Under the pieces are notes generated by a model that was given only the letters and a program-made list of their open reading frames with translations, ran no database searches and had not been told where the DNA came from. From positions 17,006 to 81,005 of the forward strand of contig JAFQON010000006.1 in the NCBI GenBank assembly GCA_017403185.1: DNA of 64,000 nucleotides, in the 5' to 3' direction. The stretch is from Clostridia bacterium. Lineage in GTDB: Bacteria > Bacillota > Clostridia > Oscillospirales > Acutalibacteraceae. The translations under genes were made by a program, and so were the position numbers. Shown here piece by piece: positions 1-8,414 of the stretch. How positions within the stretch are numbered: position 1 is the stretch's first letter; the number at the start of each line of letters is the position of its first letter.

Positions 1-498
1 GCAATCAACAAGGCTATTTTCCCCGGCAATCAGGGCGGTCCTCTTATGCACATAATCGCAGCAAAGGCGGTTTGCTTCGGCGAAGCTCTTAACCCCTCAT
101 TCAAAACCTATCAGGAAAATATTGTCAAAAACGCAGCTGCTCTTGCAAAGGGTCTCACCTCAAGAGGCATCAACCTTGTTTCGGGCGGCACGGATAACCA
201 CCTTATGCTCGTTGACCTTCGCTCAACAGGCATCACGGGCAAGGAGCTTGAGCACAGACTTGATGAGGTATACATCACCGCAAACAAAAATGCCATCCCC
301 AATGACCCCGAGAAGCCCTTCGTAACAAGCGGCATCAGACTCGGCACCGCAGCGGTAACATCAAGAGGTCTTAACGAAGAGGATATGGATAAAATTGCGG
401 AATTCATCTATCTTTGTGCAACCGATTTTGAAAACAGTGCAGAAAAAATCAAGCAGGGTGTTAACGAAATCTGCAACCGCTATCCCATATATGAATAA
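1..498 (+). CDS. glyA: Serine hydroxymethyltransferase, C-terminal part
   Basis: The reading frame is open from the first base, so this is the 3' part of a longer gene cut by the window edge. The fragment opens with [17 protein letters not shown], the characteristic FPGxQGGP block of serine hydroxymethyltransferase that follows the PLP-lysine region. It continues with the family's C-terminal substrate-binding domain, including [14 protein letters not shown]. The enzyme converts serine and tetrahydrofolate to glycine and methylene-tetrahydrofolate in the cytoplasm, feeding one-carbon metabolism. The PLP lysine itself lies upstream of the window. The frame ends with TAA and a strong terminator follows within 15 bases, so the gene ends its transcript. 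Confidence 0.96.
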   Translation, partial: AINKAIFPGNQGGPLMHIIAAKAVCFGEALNPSFKTYQENIVKNAAALAKGLTSRGINLVSGGTDNHLMLVDLRSTGITGKELEHRLDEVYITANKNAIPNDPEKPFVTSGIRLGTAAVTSRGLNEEDMDKIAEFIYLCATDFENSAEKIKQGVNEICNRYPIYE

Positions 499-510
499 TT
501 GATTGAAACA

Positions 511-561
511 AAAAGTGACTTGCAAAGGAAAATCCGATGCAAGTCACTTGCTTTTTGTTTT
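511..561 (+). terminator. Intrinsic terminator of glyA
   Basis: A perfect 12-bp inverted repeat (AAGTGACTTGCA at 513-524, TGCAAGTCACTT at 538-549) is followed by GCTTTTTGTTTT. It lies directly after the glyA stop and separates glyA from the convergent gene ending at 560. Confidence 0.93.
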
Positions 562-1381
562 ACTGAGTAACAGTTCTGTCCATTCTGAACAAATCCTTGA
601 AGAAGGAGATGATCTTCTGGAAGAAATTGCCGTCAACCTCAACAACCTCGGTATCATAGGCTTCCGTGCCGTATGTATCTCTTACGGGAGTGCCGTCAGC
701 GTTCTTTGCTCTTACAAAAACGGTTGATTTGCCGTCGCCGACACCCTTCACCCTGCAGCTCTTGCCGTCTGCAGAAACCTCAAGCTCAACGGAGCCGCCG
801 TCTGCAACCCATACTACGGTTGCACCCGAGGGAAGGTTGTTAGCTTCAACGGTAAGCGCAAGCTCATCGCCGTACTTGATTTTCTTTGAGCCGGGGTTAT
901 TCTTTATCTCAACCGAAGGCTCAGTTTCGGGAGGGATGAATATGCAGGCAACCTGATGAAAAAGTCTGAATTCATTGTTTGTGTATTCCTTGCTGCATAT
1001 GTTGCAGGTGAAAACCTCTCTGCAAAGCTGAATGTGGTTGTTGTAGGCGTTTTCATCCTCAAAAATCTCGGAACAACCCTTATTAGCGCACATATTGGAA
1101 TTACCCTTCTGAGGGAATGCGGGCTTCATCGGGCACACGCCGACATGGTCTGCAAGAAGCACCTGCTTGCCGAATTCCGCCTCACAATAGCTGCAGATGT
1201 ATGTAATTTTCTTCGTTCCGCTGGGCTTACAAACCTTTTTGTGGACTTCGTATGCCGAGTAGTTCTCAAAAATTCTTTCGCAATCCGAGCAAGCGGTGAG
1301 TGCAAACGCCGGTGCGGAGCTGATAACAATAACCATCACGGCAAGAACAACCGCAATAATTCTCTTTGTGATTTTTCTCAA
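560..1381 (-). CDS. Secreted protein with four C2HC zinc-finger-like motifs and an Ig-like domain
   Basis: The protein has a signal peptide (RKITKR, hydrophobic stretch, SAPAFA) followed by four motifs with identical inner spacing. Numbered from the TTG start they are C31/C34/H47/C51, C63/C66/H79/C83, C98/C103/H116/C120 and C126/C129/H142/C146. Each has 12 residues between the second Cys and the His, then HxxxC. This is the spacing of classical zinc fingers, which is unusual in an exported bacterial protein. Residues about 150-250 look like a bacterial Ig-like (Big_2) domain, and the C-terminus is an amphipathic FFQKIISFFKDLF tail. An in-frame ATG at 1426 lies upstream of the predicted transcription start and is unlikely. 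TTG at 1381 sits 12 bases after AAAGGA; ATG 1393 and GTG 1390 are alternatives. Function unknown. Confidence 0.8.
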   Translation of the reverse strand: MRKITKRIIAVVLAVMVIVISSAPAFALTACSDCERIFENYSAYEVHKKVCKPSGTKKITYICSYCEAEFGKQVLLADHVGVCPMKPAFPQKGNSNMCANKGCSEIFEDENAYNNHIQLCREVFTCNICSKEYTNNEFRLFHQVACIFIPPETEPSVEIKNNPGSKKIKYGDELALTVEANNLPSGATVVWVADGGSVELEVSADGKSCRVKGVGDGKSTVFVRAKNADGTPVRDTYGTEAYDTEVVEVDGNFFQKIISFFKDLFRMDRTVTQ

Positions 1382-1408
1382 TTCAATCACCATTCCTTTC
1401 ATTTTTCG

Positions 1409-1437
1409 ATTATACAATATTTGCATGAATTAATCAA
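1409..1437 (-). promoter_or_regulatory. Sigma-A-type promoter for the zinc-finger-like gene
   Basis: On the minus strand TTGATT is followed by a 17-base spacer and a perfect TATAAT. The predicted transcript starts near 1402, which excludes the upstream ATG codons and places the ribosome binding site AAAGGA at the 5' end of the message. Confidence 0.8.
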
Positions 1438-1445
1438 TAACTTTT

Positions 1446-2888
1446 TTAGAAATGACCGCCTCTGATAGCAACGGTAATCTTGTCTCCTTCAAGGTATACC
1501 CAGCCGAGCACTTCAACAACTTTATAAAGAAGTCTGTGGAAGATTTTAAAAATGGAGTTATCGTTGTGGTCATTGTCGGTTTTAACGATTGTGAGCGAAT
1601 CGAGCAGCTCGCTGTTGTCGCCCCTCATTGTCTTTATCTCCAGCGAATCGCCCGAGAAATCAAGGGTTGTGTAGGTTGTGACATCATTTTTGCCGAAGCT
1701 GTAGGCAACATAGGGCAGGTTAAGCCACTCATATTCCTCAAAGCTGTTCTGGTCACAGATTGCATTGACATTGAGGTAAACCGTGCCCTTCGGGTCGGTG
1801 TAAACTCCGCCGCTTTCAGCCTTGCCGATTGTCATGCTCTGATACATGAAGTTTGAACGGCCCTGAATGTGGCTGTGACCCGTGAGAACAAGGTCAACAT
1901 CGTATGTATCAAAAATGGGGCTGAACACCGCATTGAGAAGAATCTGCGTTTCTGCGCTGAAGGCACAGAATGCGGGACCGTTGAGCGCCTGGTGCATAAC
2001 TCCTATGCGCCACTTCGCATCGGGATTCTTTTCAACTGCTTCCTTAGCCATCGCCATATGGTCCGCCGCCGATGCCGAGCAGGCATCAAACACAAGATAG
2101 AGCACATCGCCGTGACGGAACCAGAAGTCTCTGTCAAGTCCTTCAAAATATTTGCCGTAGAATTCATTGGGCATATTGGTGTAGTAATTATACATCATGC
2201 CCTTTTTGTCGTGGTTGCCGATTGCAAGAGCCATGGGAAGCTCTCTTGTGCCCTCTGCCATAAGAAGAGTCTGCCACTCAGCAGCCGTCTGACCGGTTGA
2301 TGTGTTGTCGCCGGGTGATACCAGATAGCTGATATCGGGGTTTTCTTCAAGCGCCTCAGCAAGCACATTGTTCCATGTTTTGCCGTTCAGCGACTGCACC
2401 TGCGAATCCTCGGTCTGACCGCCTATCTGAATATCGCCGATAACAACAGCCTTGTGGTCGCCGAAGCCCTTTGTTTCATATTTATAAGCATCGCTCCAGC
2501 CGTTATCGGTATACCACTGATAATAATATGTTGTGTTCTCTTCAAGGCCGCTCACGGTTACTCTGCACACAAGCTGCTCATCCGTTTCAGCCTCGGTGGT
2601 TTTGCCCGTAAACTCGGTATAATCAGTCATTGCCGCATTCTTTGCAAGGCGCACCTTGGGCGTTGCGGTTGCCTTATCGGCATGCCAGCAAAGGCTTACC
2701 TCGGTTTCATCCGAGCCCACACAAAGCATGGGAAGGGTGTTTTCATCGCTCAATGATGAATAAATGCTGTCCCACTCCGCATCCGAGAGCTTCTTTGCAT
2801 CAAACGCTGCATTTGACGAAACAAACGGAGCCTGAAGCAGCATAACAAGTGCCACTGTGAGTGAAAGAATTTTTAATGCTCTTTTCAT
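1446..2888 (-). CDS. Secreted purple acid phosphatase-like metallophosphoesterase
   Basis: The protein has a signal peptide (MKRALKILSLTVALVML...), then a fibronectin-like N-terminal domain of the purple acid phosphatase type (ETEVSLCWHADKAT ... TTYYYQW). A calcineurin-like metallophosphoesterase domain follows. Metal-binding motifs are visible in order: GDIQIGG, SPGDN, GNHD, MHQ and GHSHIQG, as in the family. It probably hydrolyses phosphate esters outside the membrane; the substrate is unknown. The start at 2888 is set by GGAGG eight bases upstream of ATG; a longer frame to 2945 would overlap the ypeB end. It follows ypeB closely on the same strand and may be co-transcribed with it. Confidence 0.88.
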   Translation of the reverse strand: MKRALKILSLTVALVMLLQAPFVSSNAAFDAKKLSDAEWDSIYSSLSDENTLPMLCVGSDETEVSLCWHADKATATPKVRLAKNAAMTDYTEFTGKTTEAETDEQLVCRVTVSGLEENTTYYYQWYTDNGWSDAYKYETKGFGDHKAVVIGDIQIGGQTEDSQVQSLNGKTWNNVLAEALEENPDISYLVSPGDNTSTGQTAAEWQTLLMAEGTRELPMALAIGNHDKKGMMYNYYTNMPNEFYGKYFEGLDRDFWFRHGDVLYLVFDACSASAADHMAMAKEAVEKNPDAKWRIGVMHQALNGPAFCAFSAETQILLNAVFSPIFDTYDVDLVLTGHSHIQGRSNFMYQSMTIGKAESGGVYTDPKGTVYLNVNAICDQNSFEEYEWLNLPYVAYSFGKNDVTTYTTLDFSGDSLEIKTMRGDNSELLDSLTIVKTDNDHNDNSIFKIFHRLLYKVVEVLGWVYLEGDKITVAIRGGHF

Positions 2889-2925
2889 TATTATTACCTC
2901 CTTCGGTAGAGTGAAGTGATTCACT

Positions 2926-4206
2926 TTAATCACAATATACCACATCAGGCTGATTCAGTAAAGTAATTTTTTCCATTTTTAATATTTTCAAATCCGAACA
3001 ATCAATATACGCCGTGAATTTTTCATCCTTCTGTGATAAAACAGCAAAGCAGCAGAGCTTTTCTCTGCCTTCAAGCTCCGCCAAGCAGACAAAAGCTTTT
3101 TCAACCGTCAGGTCTGCCGAAAATAACCCGTTCACATCGGGAGTAACGGCAGAAGCACGAATGTCGTCACGGTAATTTTTTATATATTCCGCTGCATCAA
3201 AAAAGGTTATTTTTCCGCTTGAAAGGCAGACGGATACCGTAACGGGTGCCGTCAGCAGCACCACGCCGTTAACCTTGGGGACAAAGTGAAAATCCGCCGT
3301 AAACTCATTCATACCGCAGCCGAGAAGCTCACCTGCAGCAAAGCCCTGATTTTTGACAAAATCCTCTGCCTTCATCAGAGCATCCCGTGCCGAATAAACG
3401 GTCTCGCCGCAGGGCTGAGGGTTCACAAGCCTGCAAAGCAAACCGCCCGATTTGCATATTTCGACCTCGGTATCACCGTGAAAAAGCGAATAAAGCTCAA
3501 AGCCGCTCTTCTGCCCGCTCTCCCGTGTGCGCCACAGAGCCTCACCGATTCCCGCAAATTCAGCCGCCTTTTTCTTAGCATATTCAAGCGGCACCGTTTC
3601 CCTGCCCTGCAAAACGGCACAGTGTCCGTATGAGGCAGATGCCGAAGCTGCCTGAGCAAAAATTTCGCCCTCTTTTCCGTTTGAATAATCGAGGTAATCC
3701 TCAAAATACGGCTTGTTTTGAGCCGAATATACGCTGCCGTGCTCCGAGAGCGAATATTTGCCGCCCATCACCGCTGACGAAAGGTCACTGAGATGATAAT
3801 AAAGCTCCTCAGCGTAGTCCGAATACTCCGATGCGGCATTGCGTGCTTCATCGCTCCCCGAAAAGCTTTGCGACAAATCATAGGCAGCGTTCAGAAAGCG
3901 GTTCAGATTCATCGTTTTCTTGCCGTCAAAGCACGCCGCACTGCCGATTGCCGCCGCAGAGCGTGCACCCACATAGCTTGCGCTGTCCGCAACCGCATCT
4001 CCCTGAGAAACGGAAAGCAGGCTGAGCCCGCCGCTGAGCTCATGCGTATATTCGCAAAGGGAATTAAGTGCCTCAAAACGCACTTTTTCAAGAGTTTTTT
4101 CGTAAGATTCCTTTGCCATGCCTGAAAATCCGCCCGCAACCGCCGCCGCAAGGCAGAGGGTGAGCAGATACGATACCGTTCTTATGAATTTCCGCCTTTT
4201 AACCAT
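2926..4206 (-). CDS. ypeB: Spore germination protein YpeB
   Basis: The 426-residue protein has one N-terminal membrane anchor (about residues 9-28), the YpeB-type N-terminal domain (NLNRFLNAAYDLSQSF, YAEELYYHLSDLSS), and PepSY-like repeats toward the C-terminus (ARDALMKAEDFVKNQG ... VNGVVLLTAPVTVSV). In Bacillus, YpeB protects and localises the cortex-lytic enzyme SleB in the dormant spore. Here no full sleB lies beside it, although a degenerate SleB-like protein is encoded at 27717-28280. The ribosome binding site AGGGTGA lies inside the 3' arm of a hairpin (4213-4248), and the gene seems to have its own promoter at 4255-4282. Confidence 0.9.
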   Translation of the reverse strand: MVKRRKFIRTVSYLLTLCLAAAVAGGFSGMAKESYEKTLEKVRFEALNSLCEYTHELSGGLSLLSVSQGDAVADSASYVGARSAAAIGSAACFDGKKTMNLNRFLNAAYDLSQSFSGSDEARNAASEYSDYAEELYYHLSDLSSAVMGGKYSLSEHGSVYSAQNKPYFEDYLDYSNGKEGEIFAQAASASASYGHCAVLQGRETVPLEYAKKKAAEFAGIGEALWRTRESGQKSGFELYSLFHGDTEVEICKSGGLLCRLVNPQPCGETVYSARDALMKAEDFVKNQGFAAGELLGCGMNEFTADFHFVPKVNGVVLLTAPVTVSVCLSSGKITFFDAAEYIKNYRDDIRASAVTPDVNGLFSADLTVEKAFVCLAELEGREKLCCFAVLSQKDEKFTAYIDCSDLKILKMEKITLLNQPDVVYCD

Positions 4207-4212
4207 GAAAAA

Positions 4213-4248
4213 ATCACCCTGCTTCCACTATAAAGTGTGCAGGGTGAT
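4213..4248 (-). terminator. Terminator-like hairpin that also holds the ypeB ribosome binding site
   Basis: A 10-bp perfect stem (ATCACCCTGC at 4213-4222, GCAGGGTGAT at 4239-4248) is followed on the minus strand by six T residues and then the ypeB ATG. It can end the gpmI transcript. The same 3' arm carries AGGGTGA, the only good ribosome binding site for ypeB. Confidence 0.8.
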
Positions 4249-4254
4249 GATAAT

Positions 4255-4282
4255 ATTATACAAGGGAAAATTTATTTAACAA
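4255..4282 (-). promoter_or_regulatory. Putative ypeB promoter inside the gpmI 3' end
   Basis: On the minus strand TTGTTA, a 16-base spacer and TATAAT overlap the gpmI stop region. The predicted transcription start (about 4248) coincides with the first base of the downstream hairpin. It looks like a vegetative promoter; no sigma-G-type element was seen. Confidence 0.6.
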
Positions 4283-5792
4283 GCAAGCTTTCGCCTGTCA
4301 TCTGTGCAGGCTGTTCAATACCCATAATGTCGAGCATTGTGGGTGCGATATCACAAAGCTTGCCGCCGTTTTCCTTAAGCTTGCAGTCATGACCGACTAC
4401 AACGAAGGGAACGGGATTTGTTGTGTGAGCGGTGAAGGGTGAGCCGTCGGGCTCATACATCTTATCTGCGTTGCCGTGGTCAGCGGTGATGAGCATTACG
4501 CCGCCCTTTGCCGAAACTGCATCGCAGATTTTACCGACACAGGTGTCAACAGCCTCAACAGCCGCAACAGCTGCATCGAAAACGCCTGTGTGACCAACCA
4601 TGTCGCAGTTAGCGTAGTTGAGGACAATCGCATCGTACATATCCGACTCAATCTTTTCAAGAAGAGTATCTGTAACGATGTATGCGCTCATTTCAGGCTG
4701 CAGGTCATAGGTTGCAACATTGGGAGAATCAATAAGAATTCTGTCCTCACCCTCATAAACGGTTTCTTCGCCGCCGTTGAGGAAGAAAGTAACATGAGCA
4801 TACTTTGTGTACTCTGCAATTCTGAGCTGCTTCATGCCCTGCTTGCTGAACACTTCACCAATGGGCATATCAATTCTCTGGGGCTTGTAAGCAACCTCAA
4901 CATTGGGCATTTCCGCCTCATACTGAGTCATGCAGACATAATAAAGGTCAAGCTTCTTTTCTCTCGCAAAGCCATCAAAATCGGGGTCAACAAAAGCTCT
5001 TGTGATTTCTCTTGCTCTGTCGGGACGGAAATTGAAGAATATAACACTGTCGCCGTCTTTAACAGCCTCAGCCTTTTCGCTTACACAGGGAACGATAAAT
5101 TCGTCTGTTACATCATTTTTGTATGATTCTTCAATCATTTCACAAGCGCAGGTGAACTTAGGACCTTTAAGCTTGGTCATTGCAACATAGGTCTTTTCAA
5201 CACGGTCAAACTTTCTTTCTCTGTCCATTGCATAGTAGCGGCCTTCAACGGTAGCAATTTCGCCAACACCGATTTCAGCACACTTTTTGTAAAGCTCTGC
5301 AAGGAAATCCTTGCCTGATGTGGGAGATACATCCCTGCCATCCATAAGGCAGTGAATGAACACTTTTTCTACACCGCTGCGCTTTGCAAGCTCAAGAAGT
5401 CCGTAAAGATGAGTGTTGTGGCTGTGAACGCCGCCGTCTGAAAGCAGACCCATAAGGTGGAGTGCGGAATTATTCTTTTTGCAGTTTTCCATAGCGCCCA
5501 CAAGAGCTTCGTTCTCAAAAAAATCGCCGTCATTGATTGACTTTGTGATTCTTGTAAGCTCCTGATAAACAACTCTGCCTGCGCCGATATTGGTGTGACC
5601 TACCTCGCTGTTACCCATCTGACCGTCGGGCAGACCAACATCCATGCCCGATGCGCCGATATATGTCATGGGATTTTCTGCCATTATTTTATCAAGGTTA
5701 GGTGTCTTTGCAGCAACAATTGCGTTACCGTAGTCGCTGTCGTTTCTGCCAAAGCCGTCCATAATACAAAGAAGAACGGGTTTTTTGCTCAT
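4272..5792 (-). CDS. gpmI: 2,3-bisphosphoglycerate-independent phosphoglycerate mutase
   Basis: This cytoplasmic glycolytic enzyme interconverts 3- and 2-phosphoglycerate. The N-terminal metal motif LLCIMDGFG, the catalytic-serine motif GQMGNSEVGHTNIG (serine near residue 62), HCLMDGRD and the C-terminal TADHGNADKM are all present. The length of 506 residues fits the family. The start at 5792 (MSKKPVLL) is preceded by AAAGGATTGAG. It is the last gene of a pgk-tpiA-gpmI block on the minus strand, separated from tpiA by a hairpin that may reduce read-through. Confidence 0.97.
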   Translation of the reverse strand: MSKKPVLLCIMDGFGRNDSDYGNAIVAAKTPNLDKIMAENPMTYIGASGMDVGLPDGQMGNSEVGHTNIGAGRVVYQELTRITKSINDGDFFENEALVGAMENCKKNNSALHLMGLLSDGGVHSHNTHLYGLLELAKRSGVEKVFIHCLMDGRDVSPTSGKDFLAELYKKCAEIGVGEIATVEGRYYAMDRERKFDRVEKTYVAMTKLKGPKFTCACEMIEESYKNDVTDEFIVPCVSEKAEAVKDGDSVIFFNFRPDRAREITRAFVDPDFDGFAREKKLDLYYVCMTQYEAEMPNVEVAYKPQRIDMPIGEVFSKQGMKQLRIAEYTKYAHVTFFLNGGEETVYEGEDRILIDSPNVATYDLQPEMSAYIVTDTLLEKIESDMYDAIVLNYANCDMVGHTGVFDAAVAAVEAVDTCVGKICDAVSAKGGVMLITADHGNADKMYEPDGSPFTAHTTNPVPFVVVGHDCKLKENGGKLCDIAPTMLDIMGIEQPAQMTGESLLVK

Positions 5793-5808
5793 TTTGCTCA
5801 ATCCTTTC

Positions 5809-5838
5809 AAAAATATAGGGGTCGAAGCCGACCCCTAT
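5809..5838 (-). terminator. Hairpin terminator between tpiA and gpmI
   Basis: A perfect 10-bp stem (ATAGGGGTCG at 5815-5824, CGACCCCTAT at 5829-5838) with a four-base loop is followed on the minus strand by ATTTTTG. The gpmI ribosome binding site follows at once, so this may be a partial terminator. Confidence 0.75.
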
Positions 5839-5847
5839 GGAACATTT

Positions 5848-6615
5848 TTATTTTGAAGCTGCCGCAACAATTGCCGCAAACTTCTCTGCAACGAGTGATG
5901 CGCCGCCGATAAGACCGCCGTCAACATCATACTGAGCAAGAAGCTCTGCTGCGTTTGCATCGTTCATTGAGCCGCCGTACTGAATAACAAACTTGTCAGC
6001 TGCATCCTTTGTGTAAAGTTCTGCAATAAGAGCGCGGATAACAGCGCAAACTTCGTTTGCCTGCTCGGGAGTAGCGGTAAGACCTGTGCCGATAGCCCAC
6101 ACGGGCTCATAAGCAATGATGATATTTGCAAGCTCAGCCTCCGATACGCCTGAAAGAGCAACCTTTGTCTGCATTCTTACAACCTCTGCTGTGATGCCGA
6201 GCTCCCTCTCCTTGAGAACTTCGCCAACGCAAAGGATAACCTTAAGACCTGCGTTAAGAGCTGCTCTTACTCTGTCACGGACTGTTTCGTCTGTTTCGCC
6301 GAAATACTGACGGCGCTCTGAGTGGCCGATGATAACATAGGGAACACCTGCAGCCTTGAGCATTTCTGCCGAAACCTCGCCTGTGAATGCGCCTTTTTCT
6401 GCCCAGTGGCAGTTTTCGGCACCGATTTTGATGTTTGAGCCTGCTGCAGCTTCCATTGCTGCGTAAAGGTCGATATAGGGAGCGCAGATAACAACATCAC
6501 AGTCTGCATCTGCAACAAGAGGCTTCATAGCTTCAATGAGAGCCTTTGTCTGCTCGGGATTGTTGTTCATTTTCCAGTTACCTGCAATAACAGGTCTGCG
6601 GAGTGATTTATCCAT
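5848..6615 (-). CDS. tpiA: Triosephosphate isomerase
   Basis: This TIM-barrel enzyme interconverts dihydroxyacetone phosphate and glyceraldehyde-3-phosphate. The sequence shows AGNWKMN at the N-terminus, the catalytic histidine in IIGHSERR, the catalytic glutamate motif YEPVWAIGTG, and the phosphate-binding loop GGSMNDANA. The length of 255 residues is usual. GGAAGGAATTG upstream of ATG supports the start. It lies between pgk and gpmI on the same strand. Confidence 0.97.
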   Translation of the reverse strand: MDKSLRRPVIAGNWKMNNNPEQTKALIEAMKPLVADADCDVVICAPYIDLYAAMEAAAGSNIKIGAENCHWAEKGAFTGEVSAEMLKAAGVPYVIIGHSERRQYFGETDETVRDRVRAALNAGLKVILCVGEVLKERELGITAEVVRMQTKVALSGVSEAELANIIIAYEPVWAIGTGLTATPEQANEVCAVIRALIAELYTKDAADKFVIQYGGSMNDANAAELLAQYDVDGGLIGGASLVAEKFAAIVAAASK

Positions 6616-6634
6616 TGTATTTCAATTCCTTCCG

Positions 6635-6662
6635 ATTATATTTGTAGATTAACATTAGCAAA
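6635..6662 (-). promoter_or_regulatory. Possible tpiA promoter
   Basis: On the minus strand TTTGCT, a 16-base spacer and a perfect TATAAT lie just upstream of the tpiA ribosome binding site. The -10 element is strong and the -35 weak, so this is tentative. Confidence 0.4.
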
Positions 6663-6702
6663 ATTTTATCACAAATGATAACGGGATTTTTGATGAGATT
6701 TG

Positions 6703-6751
6703 GCTTTCGCAGTGAGCGTAGCGTATCAGGATACGTGAGCGAACGAGAAAG
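6703..6751. repeat. Imperfect palindromic repeat between pgk and tpiA
   Basis: A nested inverted repeat has an inner CGTATC-AG-GATACG hairpin and outer arms CTTTC...GAAAG with imperfect GTGAGCG-type pairing between. No U-run follows on either strand, so it is not a simple terminator. It resembles other small palindromic elements in this window. Confidence 0.6.
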
Positions 6752-6767
6752 TCAAAGGTCGCAAAAA

Positions 6768-7979
6768 TTACTTATCATTTACTGCTTCGATGCCGGGAAG
6801 GGCCTTACCCTCAAGGAATTCGAGTGAAGCGCCGCCGCCTGTTGAGATGTGAGTCATCTTGTCGCCGAAGCCGAGGGTGTTAACTGCAGCTGCTGAGTCG
6901 CCGCCGCCGATGATTGTAACTGCATCTGTTTCTGCAAGAGCCTTTGCAACTGAAATTGTGCCCGCTGCAAGAGTGGGGTTCTCAAAAACACCCATGGGTC
7001 CGTTCCAAACAACGGTCTTTGCGCTCTTAACTGCATCTGCATAGAGCTCTGCGGTCTTGGGTCCGATATCAAGGCCTTCAACATCTGCAGGGATAGCATC
7101 TGCTGCGTAAACTGCTGTGTCAATGGGAGCATCAATGGGGTTGGGGAAGCCTGCTGCTGTAACAACATCAACGGGAAGAAGAATCTTAACGCCCTTTGCT
7201 TCAGCCTTTGCAAGCATATCCTTGCAGTAGTCAATCTTGCTTTCATCAAGGAGTGAGTTGCCTACGCCGTAGCCCTTAGCTGCAAGGAAGGTGTAAGCCA
7301 TACCGCCGCCGATGATGAGTGTGTCTGCTTTATTGAGAAGGTTTTCGATAACATTGAGCTTATCTGCAACCTTAGCGCCGCCGAGGATTGTAACGAAGGG
7401 TCTTTCGGGGTCTTCAACAGCATTGCCGAGATACTTGAGCTCCTTGCCCATAAGATAACCTACAGCTGCTTCTTCAACATAAGCTGTTACGCCTACTGTT
7501 GAGCAGTGTGCTCTGTGAGCTGCACCGAAGGCATCGTTTACATACATTTCGCAAAGGCTTGCAAGGTCCTTTGAGAATGCTTCGCCGTTCTTTGTTTCTT
7601 CTGCACGGAAACGGGTGTTCTCAAGAAGAACAACATCGCCGTCGTTCATAGCTGCAACTGCTGCCTTTGCGTTTTCGCCTACAACTGTGTCGTCAGCTGC
7701 AAAAACAACTTCCTTGCCGAGCTTTTCGCTGAGTCTCTTTGCAACGGGAGCAAGCGAGAACTTTGCTTCGGGGCCGTTCTTGGGCTTGCCGAGATGTGAG
7801 CAAAGGATAACCTTTGCGCCGTCATTTATAAGCTTCTGAATTGTGGGAAGAGCAGCGTTGATTCTGTTTTCGTCTGTGATAACGCCTTCCTTGAGAGGCA
7901 CATTGAAATCGCAGCGAACAAGCACCTTCTTGCCCTTTGCATTAATGTCGTCAACTGTTTTTTTGTTAAGTAAGCTCAT
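6768..7979 (-). CDS. pgk: Phosphoglycerate kinase
   Basis: This enzyme transfers the 1-phosphate of 1,3-bisphosphoglycerate to ADP, giving ATP. The family signatures are all visible: [13 protein letters not shown] near the N-terminus, [24 protein letters not shown], the nucleotide-binding [10 protein letters not shown], and the C-terminal GGGDSAAAV and [13 protein letters not shown]. Length 403 residues. The start at 7979 (MSLLNKKT) has CGAAAGGATTG upstream; the longer frame to 8024 lacks a ribosome binding site. It is the first gene of the glycolytic block. Confidence 0.97.
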   Translation of the reverse strand: MSLLNKKTVDDINAKGKKVLVRCDFNVPLKEGVITDENRINAALPTIQKLINDGAKVILCSHLGKPKNGPEAKFSLAPVAKRLSEKLGKEVVFAADDTVVGENAKAAVAAMNDGDVVLLENTRFRAEETKNGEAFSKDLASLCEMYVNDAFGAAHRAHCSTVGVTAYVEEAAVGYLMGKELKYLGNAVEDPERPFVTILGGAKVADKLNVIENLLNKADTLIIGGGMAYTFLAAKGYGVGNSLLDESKIDYCKDMLAKAEAKGVKILLPVDVVTAAGFPNPIDAPIDTAVYAADAIPADVEGLDIGPKTAELYADAVKSAKTVVWNGPMGVFENPTLAAGTISVAKALAETDAVTIIGGGDSAAAVNTLGFGDKMTHISTGGGASLEFLEGKALPGIEAVNDK

Positions 7980-8115
7980 TTTTTTCAATCCTTTCGAAAT
8001 TTTTGTTGGAACATACTTTACCAATTATTTATTTTATAATATTATGTCAAATATTTCAAGTATTATTTATCGGCAAAACGCCGAATATAATGCGGTTTTA
8101 ACGCTAATTTTCATC

Positions 8116-8144
8116 TTGACTTTACAACAGATTTTTGGTAGAAT
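8116..8144 (+). promoter_or_regulatory. Promoter of tRNA-Arg
   Basis: TTGACT, a 17-base spacer and TAGAAT lie 27 bases upstream of the mature tRNA 5' end, as expected for a stable-RNA promoter. Confidence 0.75.
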
Positions 8145-8171
8145 GTGTGAGTTGAACAAAACTTGATATTT

Positions 8172-8246
8172 GCCTCCTTAGTTAAATGGATATAACAGGC
8201 CCCTCCTAAGGGTCAGTTGTGAGTTCGATTCTCGCAGGGGGTGCCA
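8172..8246 (+). tRNA. tRNA-Arg (anticodon CCT)
   Basis: The 75-base gene folds as a full cloverleaf. The acceptor stem pairs GCCTCCT with AGGGGGT, the anticodon stem pairs GGCCC with GGGTC around the loop CTCCTAA (anticodon CCT, reads AGG), and the T arm contains GTTCGATT. CCA is encoded. A consensus promoter and a terminator flank it, so it is a single-gene unit. Confidence 0.95.
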
Positions 8247-8248
8247 CG

Positions 8249-8275
8249 CTCCGATGTTTTTTCATCGGAGTTTTT
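8249..8275 (+). terminator. Terminator of tRNA-Arg
   Basis: CTCCGATG (8249-8256) pairs perfectly with CATCGGAG (8263-8270), and TTTTTG follows. Confidence 0.93.
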
Positions 8276-8345
8276 GTTAATGGATATAAGAACCTGATGC
8301 TGTCGCATCAGAACCTTGTTGCTCGCTCGTTTGGGCGGAACAGAA
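8276..8345 (+). repeat. Palindromic repeat with a tRNA-Arg D-arm fragment
   Basis: GTTAATGGATATAA at 8276-8289 is a near copy of the tRNA-Arg D-arm at 8181-8195. It is followed by a hairpin CTGATGC-TGTC-GCATCAG (8294-8311) and a TTGTTGCTCGCTCG segment. The segment after the hairpin resembles one inside the interrupted tRNA-Asn region near 63535-63590. Confidence 0.6.
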
Positions 8346-8414
8346 GGTGTTATTGGTAAACTGAAGAAGTTTTGCGGATACAAGCTTGAAGGCTGTTTGA
8401 AAGGATGATATAAA

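Noticed and set aside
111-407. Minus-strand open frame inside glyA
   Set aside because: Lies entirely over a conserved gene in another frame, with no ribosome binding site.
956-1465. Plus-strand 169-codon frame over the zinc-finger-like gene
   Set aside because: The opposite strand has signal peptide, repeated motifs and a promoter; this frame has none.
6854-7249. Gln/Leu-rich minus-strand frame inside pgk
   Set aside because: A frame-shifted reading of conserved pgk sequence; composition is an artefact of alanine-rich codons.
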